Assembly: GCF_028207065.1 (NCBI RefSeq)
Contig: NZ_JAQLFP010000015.1
Coordinates: forward strand, 1-57,095
Origin: Collinsella aerofaciens
GTDB taxonomy: Bacteria > Actinomycetota > Coriobacteriia > Coriobacteriales > Coriobacteriaceae
DNA length: 57,095 nt
Direction of reading: 5' to 3'
Part shown: piece after piece, positions 35,658 to 43,378 of the stretch
How the letters are laid out: every line of letters begins with the position of its first letter
Numbering within the stretch: the first letter of the stretch is position 1
Translations under genes and position numbers: made by a program
Notes under the pieces: model-generated
The model's input: only the letters and a program-made list of their open reading frames with translations
Databases searched by the model: none
Told to the model about the DNA's origin: nothing

Positions 35658-36386
35658 ATGATCTATTACGTCGAGGACGATGACAACATCAGGGATTTGA
35701 CGGTCTACGCGCTGCGCAAGCAGGGAATCGAGGCCGAGGGCTTTTCGTGCGATGGCGAGTTTAAAGCTGCCGTGGCGCGACGGGTGCCCGATGCTGTGCT
35801 GCTCGATATCATGCTGCCCGACACCGATGGCTTGGCGATTATGCGCCGCCTGCGTGCCGATCGCCTGACGGCGACGGTGCCCATCATGATGCTTACCGCC
35901 AAGGACACCGAGCTCGACAAGGTGATGGCGCTCGATGGCGGTGCCGACGATTACCTGACTAAGCCGTTTTCGCTCATGGAGCTTGCGAGCCGCTGCCGCG
36001 CACTGCTGCGTCGCGGCGGCATGGTCAAGCAGGCGAGCGATGTGCTCAGCGTGGGGGACATCGTGCTCTCGCCCAGCCATCGCGAGGTGACCGTTGCCGG
36101 CGAGCCGCTTAAGCTCACCCTGCGCGAGTTCGACCTGCTCGAGTACCTCATGCGCAAGCCCGGCGTGGTCTTTACCCGCGAGTCGTTGCTGCAGAGCGTG
36201 TGGGGCTGGGACTTCGACGGCGGTTCGCGCACCGTTGACGTGCACGTGCAGACGCTTCGCCAAAAACTGGGCGAGCATGCCAGCGCCATCGAGACCGTGC
36301 GCGGCGTGGGTTATCGCCTGGCCGAGCCTTCTGCCGGTGATGGTGCCGAAGGTGACGACACCGCGTCCACCGCATCGGGGGAGTAA
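35658..36386 (+). CDS. PhoB/PhoP-like response regulator
   Basis: 242 residues: receiver with acidic pocket (YVEDDDN), phospho-acceptor near D50 (LLDIMLPDTD), Lys in LTKPFS, and an OmpR winged helix (LKLTLREFDLLEYLMRKPGVVFTRESLL). The tail is acidic and disordered. RBS AAGGGG. Follows pstB at 64 bases and precedes its kinase by three bases. Confidence 0.87.
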   Translation: MIYYVEDDDNIRDLTVYALRKQGIEAEGFSCDGEFKAAVARRVPDAVLLDIMLPDTDGLAIMRRLRADRLTATVPIMMLTAKDTELDKVMALDGGADDYLTKPFSLMELASRCRALLRRGGMVKQASDVLSVGDIVLSPSHREVTVAGEPLKLTLREFDLLEYLMRKPGVVFTRESLLQSVWGWDFDGGSRTVDVHVQTLRQKLGEHASAIETVRGVGYRLAEPSAGDGAEGDDTASTASGE

Positions 36387-36389
36387 CCC

Positions 36390-37814
36390 GTGGTCTTCGC
36401 CCCCCAGGGAAAACATACGCTGTCGCACCGCGTTTTTGTGACGATCTTTGTCTGCGCCATGGCGGTTATCGTGGCGTTTACGGTGCTGGGTGCGTTCTTT
36501 GTGCAAAACACTTTGGCGGATGCCACGAGTGCCAATCTGGCGCAGGAAACTGAGCTCATTGCTGCCGCCCTCGACGAGCAGCAGGAGCCCATTCCGTTCT
36601 TGCGAAGCCTCGATCGCGAGGATCTTCGTATCACGCTGATCAATAAGGACGGATCTGTTGCCTACGACAACGAGGCGTCGCCTTCCACACTGCCCAACCA
36701 TGGCGATCGCCCCGAGGTCATCGAGGCCTTTGAGAGTGGTTCGGGTTCCGCGGAGCGCGCAAGCTCTACACTCGACGAGATTATGCTGTATCGCGCCGTC
36801 ACCCTTGATAACGGCCAGGTCGTTCGCTTGGCGCAGGCCCAGCCTGGCGTTGCGGCGATTTTGCTGTCGATGCTGGCGCCGATGCTGCTTATCGCAGCAG
36901 CGGGTGCAGTACTCTCGTTTTTTATGGCGCGCCGTGAGTCCCGTGCCATCATCGCGCCGTTACAAGAGGTGGATTTGGATCACCCACGCCGTAGCTATGA
37001 GCACGCCTATGCCGAGATGGTTCCCATGCTTGAGCGCATCGAGTCGCAGCGCCAGGAACTCAAGCGCCAAATGGCGGTGCTAGCGGACAACGACCGTATG
37101 CGCCGCGAGTTCACGGCGAATATCACCCATGAGCTCAAGACGCCGCTTACGGCGATTTCGGGCTATGCCGAGCTCATCGCAAATGGCATGGTCGAGGGCG
37201 AGGACGACCTGCGCAACTTTGGCGGTCGCATCTATCGTGAGGCGGGCCGCTTGGCAGCGCTTGTCAACGACATCCTTACGCTGTCTAACTTGGACGAGGC
37301 CGAACGTGCGACTGAAGGCGAGACAGTGCCCATTGGTTCCACGGAGCCTATTGAGCTCTCGCGTGCGATCTACGCGGTTGAGCAGCGTCTTGAACAGGTC
37401 GCCCGTCAAGCGAATGTGACGATAAGTCATGAGACCAAGCCTGTGGTCATCGAAGGCGTGTCGCGCTTGATCGACGAGCTCATCTATAATCTGGCAAGCA
37501 ACGCCATCCGCTACAATCGACCCGGCGGTACGGTTACGTTGCAGTGCGGCACCAACGACGAAGACCATCCGTTCCTCGCTGTCGCCGACACGGGAATCGG
37601 TATCGCGCCTGAAGAACAGGGCAAGGTATTTGAGCGGTTCTATCGCGTGGACAAGAGTAGGTCCAAGGCACGCGGCGGAACCGGCCTGGGGCTTGCCATT
37701 GTCAAGCATGCGGCCCTGTATCATCACGCCACGCTCGATCTGTCGAGTGAGTTGGGCGTGGGAACCACCATCACGGTGACGTTTCCCATACAGCAGGACG
37801 AGCCATTCGCATAG
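36390..37814 (+). CDS. PhoR-like sensor histidine kinase
   Basis: 474 residues. Two membrane helices (about 14-38 and 153-177) flank an extracytoplasmic sensor region. HisKA has H247 in NITHELKTPLTAISGYAE; the ATPase domain has NLASNAIRYN, ADTGIGIAPEEQ and GGTGLGLAIVKHA, the PhoR pattern. GTG start with GGGGGAG upstream. With pstB and the regulator it probably answers phosphate limitation. Confidence 0.87.
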   Translation: MVFAPQGKHTLSHRVFVTIFVCAMAVIVAFTVLGAFFVQNTLADATSANLAQETELIAAALDEQQEPIPFLRSLDREDLRITLINKDGSVAYDNEASPSTLPNHGDRPEVIEAFESGSGSAERASSTLDEIMLYRAVTLDNGQVVRLAQAQPGVAAILLSMLAPMLLIAAAGAVLSFFMARRESRAIIAPLQEVDLDHPRRSYEHAYAEMVPMLERIESQRQELKRQMAVLADNDRMRREFTANITHELKTPLTAISGYAELIANGMVEGEDDLRNFGGRIYREAGRLAALVNDILTLSNLDEAERATEGETVPIGSTEPIELSRAIYAVEQRLEQVARQANVTISHETKPVVIEGVSRLIDELIYNLASNAIRYNRPGGTVTLQCGTNDEDHPFLAVADTGIGIAPEEQGKVFERFYRVDKSRSKARGGTGLGLAIVKHAALYHHATLDLSSELGVGTTITVTFPIQQDEPFA

Positions 37815-37933
37815 CGATACAACATAGATATTGATGTAGACGCCGCATTTGACTTTCGGGTGCGGCGTTGTTGCGCAATTTTACGATTGCTTCCGACATT
37901 TTTACAGGAGAGCCTGTTTCTTATGTATAGAGT

Positions 37934-37962
37934 TTGGTCTCGGTAAAAAGATGCGATAACAT
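37934..37962 (+). promoter_or_regulatory. Promoter of the exopolysaccharide control operon
   Basis: TTGGTC (37934-37939), 17-base spacer, TAACAT (37957-37962), 48 bases before the Wzz-like start. An upstream hairpin (ACGCCGCA / TGCGGCGT, about 37839-37868) may end the PhoR transcript but has no T-run. Confidence 0.5.
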
Positions 37963-38009
37963 ACGGACAGTTTTGTCAATCCGAACTGGGGAAATGAAAG
38001 GCAAGCTGC

Positions 38010-38666
38010 ATGACCCTTCTCGAACTGTTCCAGCTGCTGAAGAAGCACCTCAAGCTGGTCATCACCCTTCCGGTGGTCTGCGCGATCGCCATGGGCATCG
38101 TGTCCTTCGTTGCGATGGACAACACCTATACCGCGACGACGAGCATGTACATTCTCGCCAAGACCGACGATAGCGGTCAGATGAGCTACAACGATCTCTC
38201 GGCGAGCCAGATGCTTTCCAACGATATCGCCACGCTGCTGGATAGCGATAGCGTTAAGAGCGGCGCCGCCAAAGAACTGGGCCTTACCGATCTGGATGAC
38301 TACAAGGTGTCTGTTTCCTCCGAGACCACCACGCGTGTCATTACGCTTTCGGTTACCGGCACCGATGCCAAGGAGACGGCTGAGGTCGCAAAGGCCATTG
38401 CCAGCTCGGTGAGTACGGTCGCTCAGAACGTCGGCGCTGCCCAGAGCATCAACGTTATCGACGAGGCTAAGACCCCCGAAGCCCCCAGCGGCCCCAAGCG
38501 CACGCTGTATATTGCCGTCGCGTTCCTCGCCGGTATCTTTATCGCAGTTGCCTATGTCGTTTTGGCAGACATGCTCAATACCCGCATCCGCGGTGCCGAA
38601 GAGGCAGAAGAGCTCCTGGGTATTCCCGTTGTTGGCCGAATTCCGGCTATGAAAGGTGGTAAATAG
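38010..38666 (+). CDS. Wzz/CapA-like polysaccharide chain-length and kinase-modulator protein
   Basis: 218 residues: Wzz-type layout with an N-terminal helix (LVITLPVVCAIAMGIVSFVA), an extracytoplasmic middle domain, and a second helix near 168-190. Proteins of this type (YveK/CapA/Wzc N-half) activate the BY-kinase encoded next and set polymer length. Ends two bases before the kinase. Confidence 0.87.
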   Translation: MTLLELFQLLKKHLKLVITLPVVCAIAMGIVSFVAMDNTYTATTSMYILAKTDDSGQMSYNDLSASQMLSNDIATLLDSDSVKSGAAKELGLTDLDDYKVSVSSETTTRVITLSVTGTDAKETAEVAKAIASSVSTVAQNVGAAQSINVIDEAKTPEAPSGPKRTLYIAVAFLAGIFIAVAYVVLADMLNTRIRGAEEAEELLGIPVVGRIPAMKGGK

Positions 38667-38668
38667 GC

Positions 38669-39403
38669 ATGGCTAAGGCAAAGAACACCGATAAGCTCGT
38701 TGTGCAGAATGCCGCCAAGACCCTTCTGGCCAACATCCGCTTTGCGAGCGTGGATGACCCCATTCGCACCATCACCGTTACCTCCTCGATTCCCAACGAG
38801 GGCAAGTCTACGGTTTCCATTAACCTTGCTCAGGCAATCGCCACGAGCGGCAAGAGTGTCCTGCTGGTCGAGGCTGATATGCGTCGCAGGTCCCTTGCCG
38901 ATATGCTCGGCGTCCGCTCCCGCGGCGGACTCTATGCAGTCCTGTCCGAGCAGGTTTCTATCGACCAGGCGATTGTCGAGACGGGTCAGAAGAACTTCTA
39001 CTTCCTCGATGCCGAGCCGCACATTCCCAATCCTGCCGACATCATCGTCTCCCATCGCTTTGCCAAGCTGGTAAAGGCACTGTCCGCCAAGTTCCAGTAC
39101 GTCATCTTCGATGCTCCCCCGGTCGGCACCTTCATCGATGCTGCCGAGATCGCAAGTCTGACCGACGGTGCGCTTTTTGTCGTGCGTGAGGATTTCACCA
39201 AGCGCGAGGAGGCGCTCAACGCCATCGGTCAGCTTAAGAAGTCCGAGAAGGTCAAGCTCATCGGTACCGTCATGAATTACTGTGAGACCGAGACCAGCGA
39301 GTACTACTATTCTTACTACACCAAGGACGGTAAGAAGGTTAAGAAGGGCTCCGATCAGGGCACTTCCAAAAAGGGCATCTTCACCAACCGAGCAAACGTT
39401 TAG
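38669..39403 (+). CDS. Tyrosine-protein kinase of the CpsD/CapB type
   Basis: Bacterial BY-kinase, 244 residues. Walker A SSIPNEGKST (about 39-48), Walker A' VLLVEADMRR, Walker B VIFDAPPVG, and a Tyr-rich C-terminal tail (EYYYSYY) that is the autophosphorylation cluster. RBS AAAGGTGG. Controls exopolysaccharide or capsule export with the Wzz-like protein. Confidence 0.92.
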   Translation: MAKAKNTDKLVVQNAAKTLLANIRFASVDDPIRTITVTSSIPNEGKSTVSINLAQAIATSGKSVLLVEADMRRRSLADMLGVRSRGGLYAVLSEQVSIDQAIVETGQKNFYFLDAEPHIPNPADIIVSHRFAKLVKALSAKFQYVIFDAPPVGTFIDAAEIASLTDGALFVVREDFTKREEALNAIGQLKKSEKVKLIGTVMNYCETETSEYYYSYYTKDGKKVKKGSDQGTSKKGIFTNRANV

Positions 39404-39420
39404 TTGATTAAGGCTGACCT

Positions 39421-40071
39421 ATGCGTGACATTCATTGCCATATCTTGCCGGGTGTAGACGACGGCGCCGCCGATCTCGAAGAGAGCTTGGCGATGCTCGA
39501 GGCTGCCAAGCGGGCCGGTGTAACCAGAATCGTTTGCACTCCTCACTGCCGTGATCCCTATTTTGATTACGACAAGATGTGGGATGCCTTTGAGCTGCTG
39601 CGCGATAACGCTGACGGTTTTCCGCTCCAGATGGGCTTCGAGGTCAACCATCGAAAGCTCGTTGAGCTTGGTATCGATGCCGCGGATCACTTGCATTTCG
39701 ATGGGACCAACGAGTTTCTGCTCGAGCTTTCGACGCATGCCGATGCGTATGCGTTTAGAGAGTACGAGAACACGATTTACGATTTGCAGTGCCGTGGCTA
39801 CCAGGTGATCATCGCTCATCCTGAGCGCTATCGTGCGGTTCAAAAGGATGTAAGCGTGGCGGAGCGCCTGGTCGATATGGGCTGCAAGCTGCAGGCTTCG
39901 GCGGACTTTATTGCCGGCGGTCGCTTTGGTCGCGAGAAAAAGCCGGCACAGCGCCTGTTCGATCAGAACCTGTACAGCTTCATCGCGAGCGATGCCCATA
40001 ACGTGGGTCATTACGATTGCCTGGCGAAGGCTCGCGCGAAGTTTAGCGTGCGCGGAGCTCATTTTCGCTAA
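39421..40071 (+). CDS. PHP-type protein-tyrosine phosphatase (CpsB/CapC/YwqE)
   Basis: 216 residues. Metal ligands of the PHP fold: DIHCHILPGVDDG, RIVCTPHC, HPERY and SDAHN. The enzyme dephosphorylates the BY-kinase tail. It closes the three-gene phosphoregulatory set; no polymerase, flippase or glycosyltransferase genes follow in the window. Confidence 0.92.
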   Translation: MRDIHCHILPGVDDGAADLEESLAMLEAAKRAGVTRIVCTPHCRDPYFDYDKMWDAFELLRDNADGFPLQMGFEVNHRKLVELGIDAADHLHFDGTNEFLLELSTHADAYAFREYENTIYDLQCRGYQVIIAHPERYRAVQKDVSVAERLVDMGCKLQASADFIAGGRFGREKKPAQRLFDQNLYSFIASDAHNVGHYDCLAKARAKFSVRGAHFR

Positions 40072-40110
40072 AATCTGTCCCTAACGTTCGCATTGAATGA
40101 AAGGGCAGCC

Positions 40111-40614
40111 ATGGATATCCAACTTAAGACGGGATGCTTTGATGACGCGGCGTTGGTGCGCCGCGTCGTTTTTATGGACGAGCAGGGCTACGAGAACGAG
40201 TTTGACGCTATCGACGAGGATCCGAACTGCATTCATGTGACGCTCTATGTAGACGGCGAGCTTGCCGGTTGCTCGCGCGTGTTTCCCGAAGAGCTTGAGC
40301 GCGCGGCTGACGCAGAGGCTCCGGTGTCGCCGGCGTGCGACTTGGACGAAGGCGTCGCAGCGGGGGAGACCTACATTATGGGGCGCGTCGCCGTGCTGCC
40401 GGCTATGCGTCGTCGTGGTTTGGCGAGCAAGATTGTCGAGGCCAGTGATACCGCCGCGCGTGATGCCGGCGCCAAGCTCATTAAGCTGCACGCGCAGGAA
40501 TACGTGCTGCCGCTCTATGCCAAGGCGGGTTACACGCAGATTGCCCCGGTGGACTATGAGGATGAAGGCCAGCCCCATGCCTGGATGGCCAAACGGGTCG
40601 AGGGTGGCAGATAG
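40111..40614 (+). CDS. GNAT family N-acetyltransferase
   Basis: 167 residues with the GNAT core: a variable N-terminal acceptor half, then MGRVAVLPAMRRRGLASKIV with the acetyl-CoA P-loop (RRRGLA) and LYAKAGYTQI at the end. Substrate unknown. ATG 40111 has AAAGGG upstream; a longer frame lacks a ribosome site. The stop codon is the first base of a dispersed repeat. Confidence 0.82.
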   Translation: MDIQLKTGCFDDAALVRRVVFMDEQGYENEFDAIDEDPNCIHVTLYVDGELAGCSRVFPEELERAADAEAPVSPACDLDEGVAAGETYIMGRVAVLPAMRRRGLASKIVEASDTAARDAGAKLIKLHAQEYVLPLYAKAGYTQIAPVDYEDEGQPHAWMAKRVEGGR

Positions 40615-40646
40615 GGACGTTCCTTTTCTGCCGGCAGTTGGGGACA
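40612..40646. repeat. Dispersed intergenic repeat, copy 1
   Basis: Starts at the GNAT stop codon (TAGGGAC). Its 26 bases at 40614-40639 occur again without change at 43076-43101, and in both places a further GGGACA-type motif follows. A similar TAGGGAC begins the elements at 25401 and, at the stop of the MFS gene, 52281. Confidence 0.7.
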
Positions 40647-40761
40647 CTCCTTGGCAATTGGCGCATCAGAGCGTTTGGACATACAGTTTTTCGATTCCGT
40701 ATGTATATATGCGCGCTAATGGGTTATAAAATCTAAGTCTGAACATAGCAGGTCTGCGATG

Positions 40762-40786
40762 CGGCTCGGGCAACCGGGCCGTTTTT
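40762..40786 (+). terminator. Terminator-like hairpin in the htpG leader
   Basis: CGGCTCGG / CCGGGCCG stem (one G-U pair) with a GCAA tetraloop followed by TTTTT, 30 bases before the htpG start and downstream of a TATAAA box (40725-40730). It could end upstream transcription or attenuate htpG. Confidence 0.6.
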
Positions 40787-40816
40787 GCGGACGGGGGTAG
40801 CGCGAAAGGACTGCAC

Positions 40817-42841
40817 ATGCGTCAATTTAAGACCGAGAGCAAAAAACTGCTCGACCTCATGATCAACTCCATCTACACCAATAAGGAAATCTTCCTGCGC
40901 GAGCTTATCTCTAACGCGAGCGACGCCGTCGACAAGCTCAACTTTAAGAGCCTGCAGGACCCGAGCGTCAAGCTCGACCAGGGCGACCTGGCTATTCGCG
41001 TCTCCTTTGATAAAGACGCCCGCACCATTACCATCTCGGATAACGGCATTGGCATGACCGCCGAGGAGCTCGAGCGCAATCTGGGCACCATCGCCCATTC
41101 CGGCTCCGAGGAGTTTAAGACCGAGAACGCCGAGCAGCAGGGTTCCGATGTCGACATCATCGGTCAGTTTGGCGTGGGTTTCTACTCCGCCTTTATGGTC
41201 GCCAGCCACGTGAAGGTTGTCAGCCGCGCTTATGGCGAGGATACCGCCCACGTTTGGGAGTCCGACGGTCTTGAGGGCTACACCATCGAGGATGGCGAGC
41301 GCGCCGAGCACGGCACCGATGTCATCCTGACGCTGCGCGAGAACGAGAAGCTCGACGCCGACGGCGAGGCCGAGACCTACGATCGCTTCCTGACCGAGTG
41401 GGGCCTCAAGAGCCTGATTCAGCAGTACAGCAACTATGTGCGCTACCCGATACAGATGATGGTGTCCAAGAGCCGCCAGAAGCCCAAGCCCGAGGATGCT
41501 GGCGATGACTACACGCCCGAGTACGAGGACTACCAGGAGCTCGAGACCGTCAATTCCATGACACCGATCTGGAAGAAACGCAGCTCCGATGTCGAGCAGA
41601 AGGACTACGACGAGTTCTACAAGTCCACATTCCACGACTTTGACGATCCCGCGCGCACTATCAGCTTCCACGCCGAGGGCACGCTTGAGTACGATGCGCT
41701 GCTGTTTGTGCCGGGTCGCGCCCCGTTCGATCTGTACAGCAAGGACTACGAGAAGGGCCTGGCGCTCTACAGCTCTAACGTGCTGATTATGGAGAAGTGC
41801 GACGACCTGCTGCCCGACTACTACAACTTTGTCCGTGGCGTCGTGGATTCTGCCGACGTGTCGCTCAACATCTCGCGTGAGACGCTGCAGCAGAACCGTC
41901 AGCTTAAGGCTATTGCCAAGCGTGTGGAAAAGAAGATCACCGCCGACCTTGAGGATATGCGTGACAACGATCGCGAGGCCTACGAGAAGTTCTTTGAGAA
42001 CTTTGGCCGCGGTCTTAAGTACGGCATCTACTCGAGCTATGGCATGAAGGCCGATGAGCTCGCCGACCTGCTGCTGTTCTGGTCTGCCAAGGAACAGAAG
42101 ATGATTACCTTGGCCGAGTATGCCAAGGGTATGCCCGAGGATCAGAAGGCCATCTACTACGCCGCCGGCGACTCGCGTGAGCGCTTGGCCAAGATGCCCG
42201 TGGTAAAGGGCGTGCTCGAGCGCGGCTATGACGTGCTGTTGCTGACGCAGGATGTGGATGAGTTCACGTTCCAGGCTATGCGTGAGTACGTTGCCGCCGA
42301 TATGCCTAAGATCTACGAGGACGACGCCGCCCGCGAGGCTGCCGAGAAGGCCGTTGCCGACGGTGCCGAGCCCGAGGTCGAGGATCGTCACCTGGAGCTC
42401 AAGAACGTCGCGACTGGCGATCTTGATCTGGCGACCGAGGACGAGAAGAAGGAGGCCGAGGACGCCACCAAGGAAAACGAGGACCTCTTTAGCGCCATGA
42501 AGGAGGCGCTCGGTGACAAGGTCGAGAAAGTTGCCGTCTCCGCGCGCCTGACCGATGCCCCCGCTTGCATCACCACCGAGGGTCCGCTTTCGCTCGAGAT
42601 GGAGAAGGTGCTCCAGAAGGGACCCGAGGGCGCGCCCGACGGTATGCCCAAGAGCCAGCGCGTGCTCGAGCTCAACGCCAAGCACCCGGTCTTTGACAAG
42701 CTTGTCGCTGCCCAGAAGGCAGGCGACGCCGACAAGATCAAGCAGTACTCCGGTCTGCTCTATGACCAGGCTCTGCTGGTCGAGGGCATTCTGCCTGAGG
42801 ACCCCGTTGCCTTCGCGGCGGCTGTCTGCGAACTTATGTAA
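40817..42841 (+). CDS. htpG: Chaperone protein HtpG (Hsp90)
   Basis: ATP-dependent chaperone, 674 residues. GHKL ATPase domain with NKEIFLRELISNASDA, ISDNGIGMT and IGQFGVGFYSAFM; middle domain RGVVDSADVSLNISRETLQ; C-terminal dimerisation domain with a charged acidic insertion. AAAGGA lies before the ATG. Confidence 0.97.
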   Translation: MRQFKTESKKLLDLMINSIYTNKEIFLRELISNASDAVDKLNFKSLQDPSVKLDQGDLAIRVSFDKDARTITISDNGIGMTAEELERNLGTIAHSGSEEFKTENAEQQGSDVDIIGQFGVGFYSAFMVASHVKVVSRAYGEDTAHVWESDGLEGYTIEDGERAEHGTDVILTLRENEKLDADGEAETYDRFLTEWGLKSLIQQYSNYVRYPIQMMVSKSRQKPKPEDAGDDYTPEYEDYQELETVNSMTPIWKKRSSDVEQKDYDEFYKSTFHDFDDPARTISFHAEGTLEYDALLFVPGRAPFDLYSKDYEKGLALYSSNVLIMEKCDDLLPDYYNFVRGVVDSADVSLNISRETLQQNRQLKAIAKRVEKKITADLEDMRDNDREAYEKFFENFGRGLKYGIYSSYGMKADELADLLLFWSAKEQKMITLAEYAKGMPEDQKAIYYAAGDSRERLAKMPVVKGVLERGYDVLLLTQDVDEFTFQAMREYVAADMPKIYEDDAAREAAEKAVADGAEPEVEDRHLELKNVATGDLDLATEDEKKEAEDATKENEDLFSAMKEALGDKVEKVAVSARLTDAPACITTEGPLSLEMEKVLQKGPEGAPDGMPKSQRVLELNAKHPVFDKLVAAQKAGDADKIKQYSGLLYDQALLVEGILPEDPVAFAAAVCELM

Positions 42842-42888
42842 CTAGGGTGTTACGCGGTTCTACGAACCGCGTAACCACTCGACGCTGC

Positions 42889-42987
42889 AAGCCCGCCAGA
42901 GCGGCAATCTGCCTTTCAACTTCGGCGGCATGACCAGAAGGTCAATGCCGCCTTGTTTCAAGGCACCTTGCTCGCTCTGGCGGGCTT
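42889..42987. repeat. Elongated imperfect palindrome, 99 bases
   Basis: Outer arms of 15 bp, AAGCCCGCCAGAGCG (42889-42903) and its complement (42973-42987), are perfect. Inside, TGCCTT (42910-42915) pairs with AAGGCA (42960-42965), and GGCGGCAT (42924-42931) with ATGCCGCC (42945-42952), capped by GACC agaa GGTC. No T-run follows. The same general shape as the element at 4653, with different sequence. Confidence 0.7.
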
Positions 42988-43023
42988 TCGCTGTCCGCGC
43001 CAAAACATCGGCGTTGTTATGGG

Positions 43024-43160
43024 TAGTCGTTGGGGACGTTCTTAAATGACTAGTCGTTGGGGAATGTGGCACTTGGGGACGTTCCTTTTCTGCCGGCAGT
43101 TTGGGACATTCCTTGCACCATTAGTCGTTGGGGACGTTCTTGTTTGACTGGTCGTTTAAG
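43024..43160. repeat. Cluster of short repeats, includes copy 2 of the 26-base repeat
   Basis: TAGTCGTTGGGGACGTTCTT occurs at 43024-43043 and at 43122-43141, a partial copy (TAGTCGTTGGGGA) at 43051-43063, and the 26-base repeat shared with 40614 lies at 43076-43101. No reading frame is convincing. Confidence 0.7.
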
Positions 43161-43290
43161 AACGCCCCCGATGACTATTCGGATTGTTAATTTGTGCGGG
43201 TTGTGGTTTTGCGACCTGCTGAAATTTGAGATACTGTACAACTGTACGTTAACTAATCTTCGTAGTATATTGCTACCCGCAAAACTCAAT

Positions 43291-43336
43291 ACCATTGTGC
43301 TTCGAGACGCTAAAGCGCCTACGTACAATGGTTTTT
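43291..43336 (+). terminator. Terminator-like hairpin in the leader of the first YhgE gene
   Basis: ACCATTGTGC pairs with GTACAATGGT (10 bp, one G-U) and is followed by TTTTT, about 40 bases before the GTG start. It may be an attenuator or may shield the operon from upstream transcription. Confidence 0.55.
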
Positions 43337-43378
43337 GATAGTACGATTTGATTCAACGACAGGATGGATGGTCCAAGC

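Larger units (their letters stand above)
42842..43378. other. Long intergenic region between htpG and the YhgE pair
   Basis: About 540 bases without a gene. In order: a perfect 12-bp hairpin (42849-42860 / 42864-42875), an elongated palindrome (42889-42987), a cluster of TAGTCGTTGGGGACGTTCTT-like units (43024-43160), an AT-rich stretch with a repeated CTGTAC motif, and a terminator-like hairpin (43291-43336). The AT-rich part probably holds the YhgE promoter. Confidence 0.6.

Noticed and set aside
43024..43160. CRISPR array in the repeat cluster
   Set aside because: Repeats are few, irregular in spacing and partly overlapping, with no uniform spacers and no cas genes.
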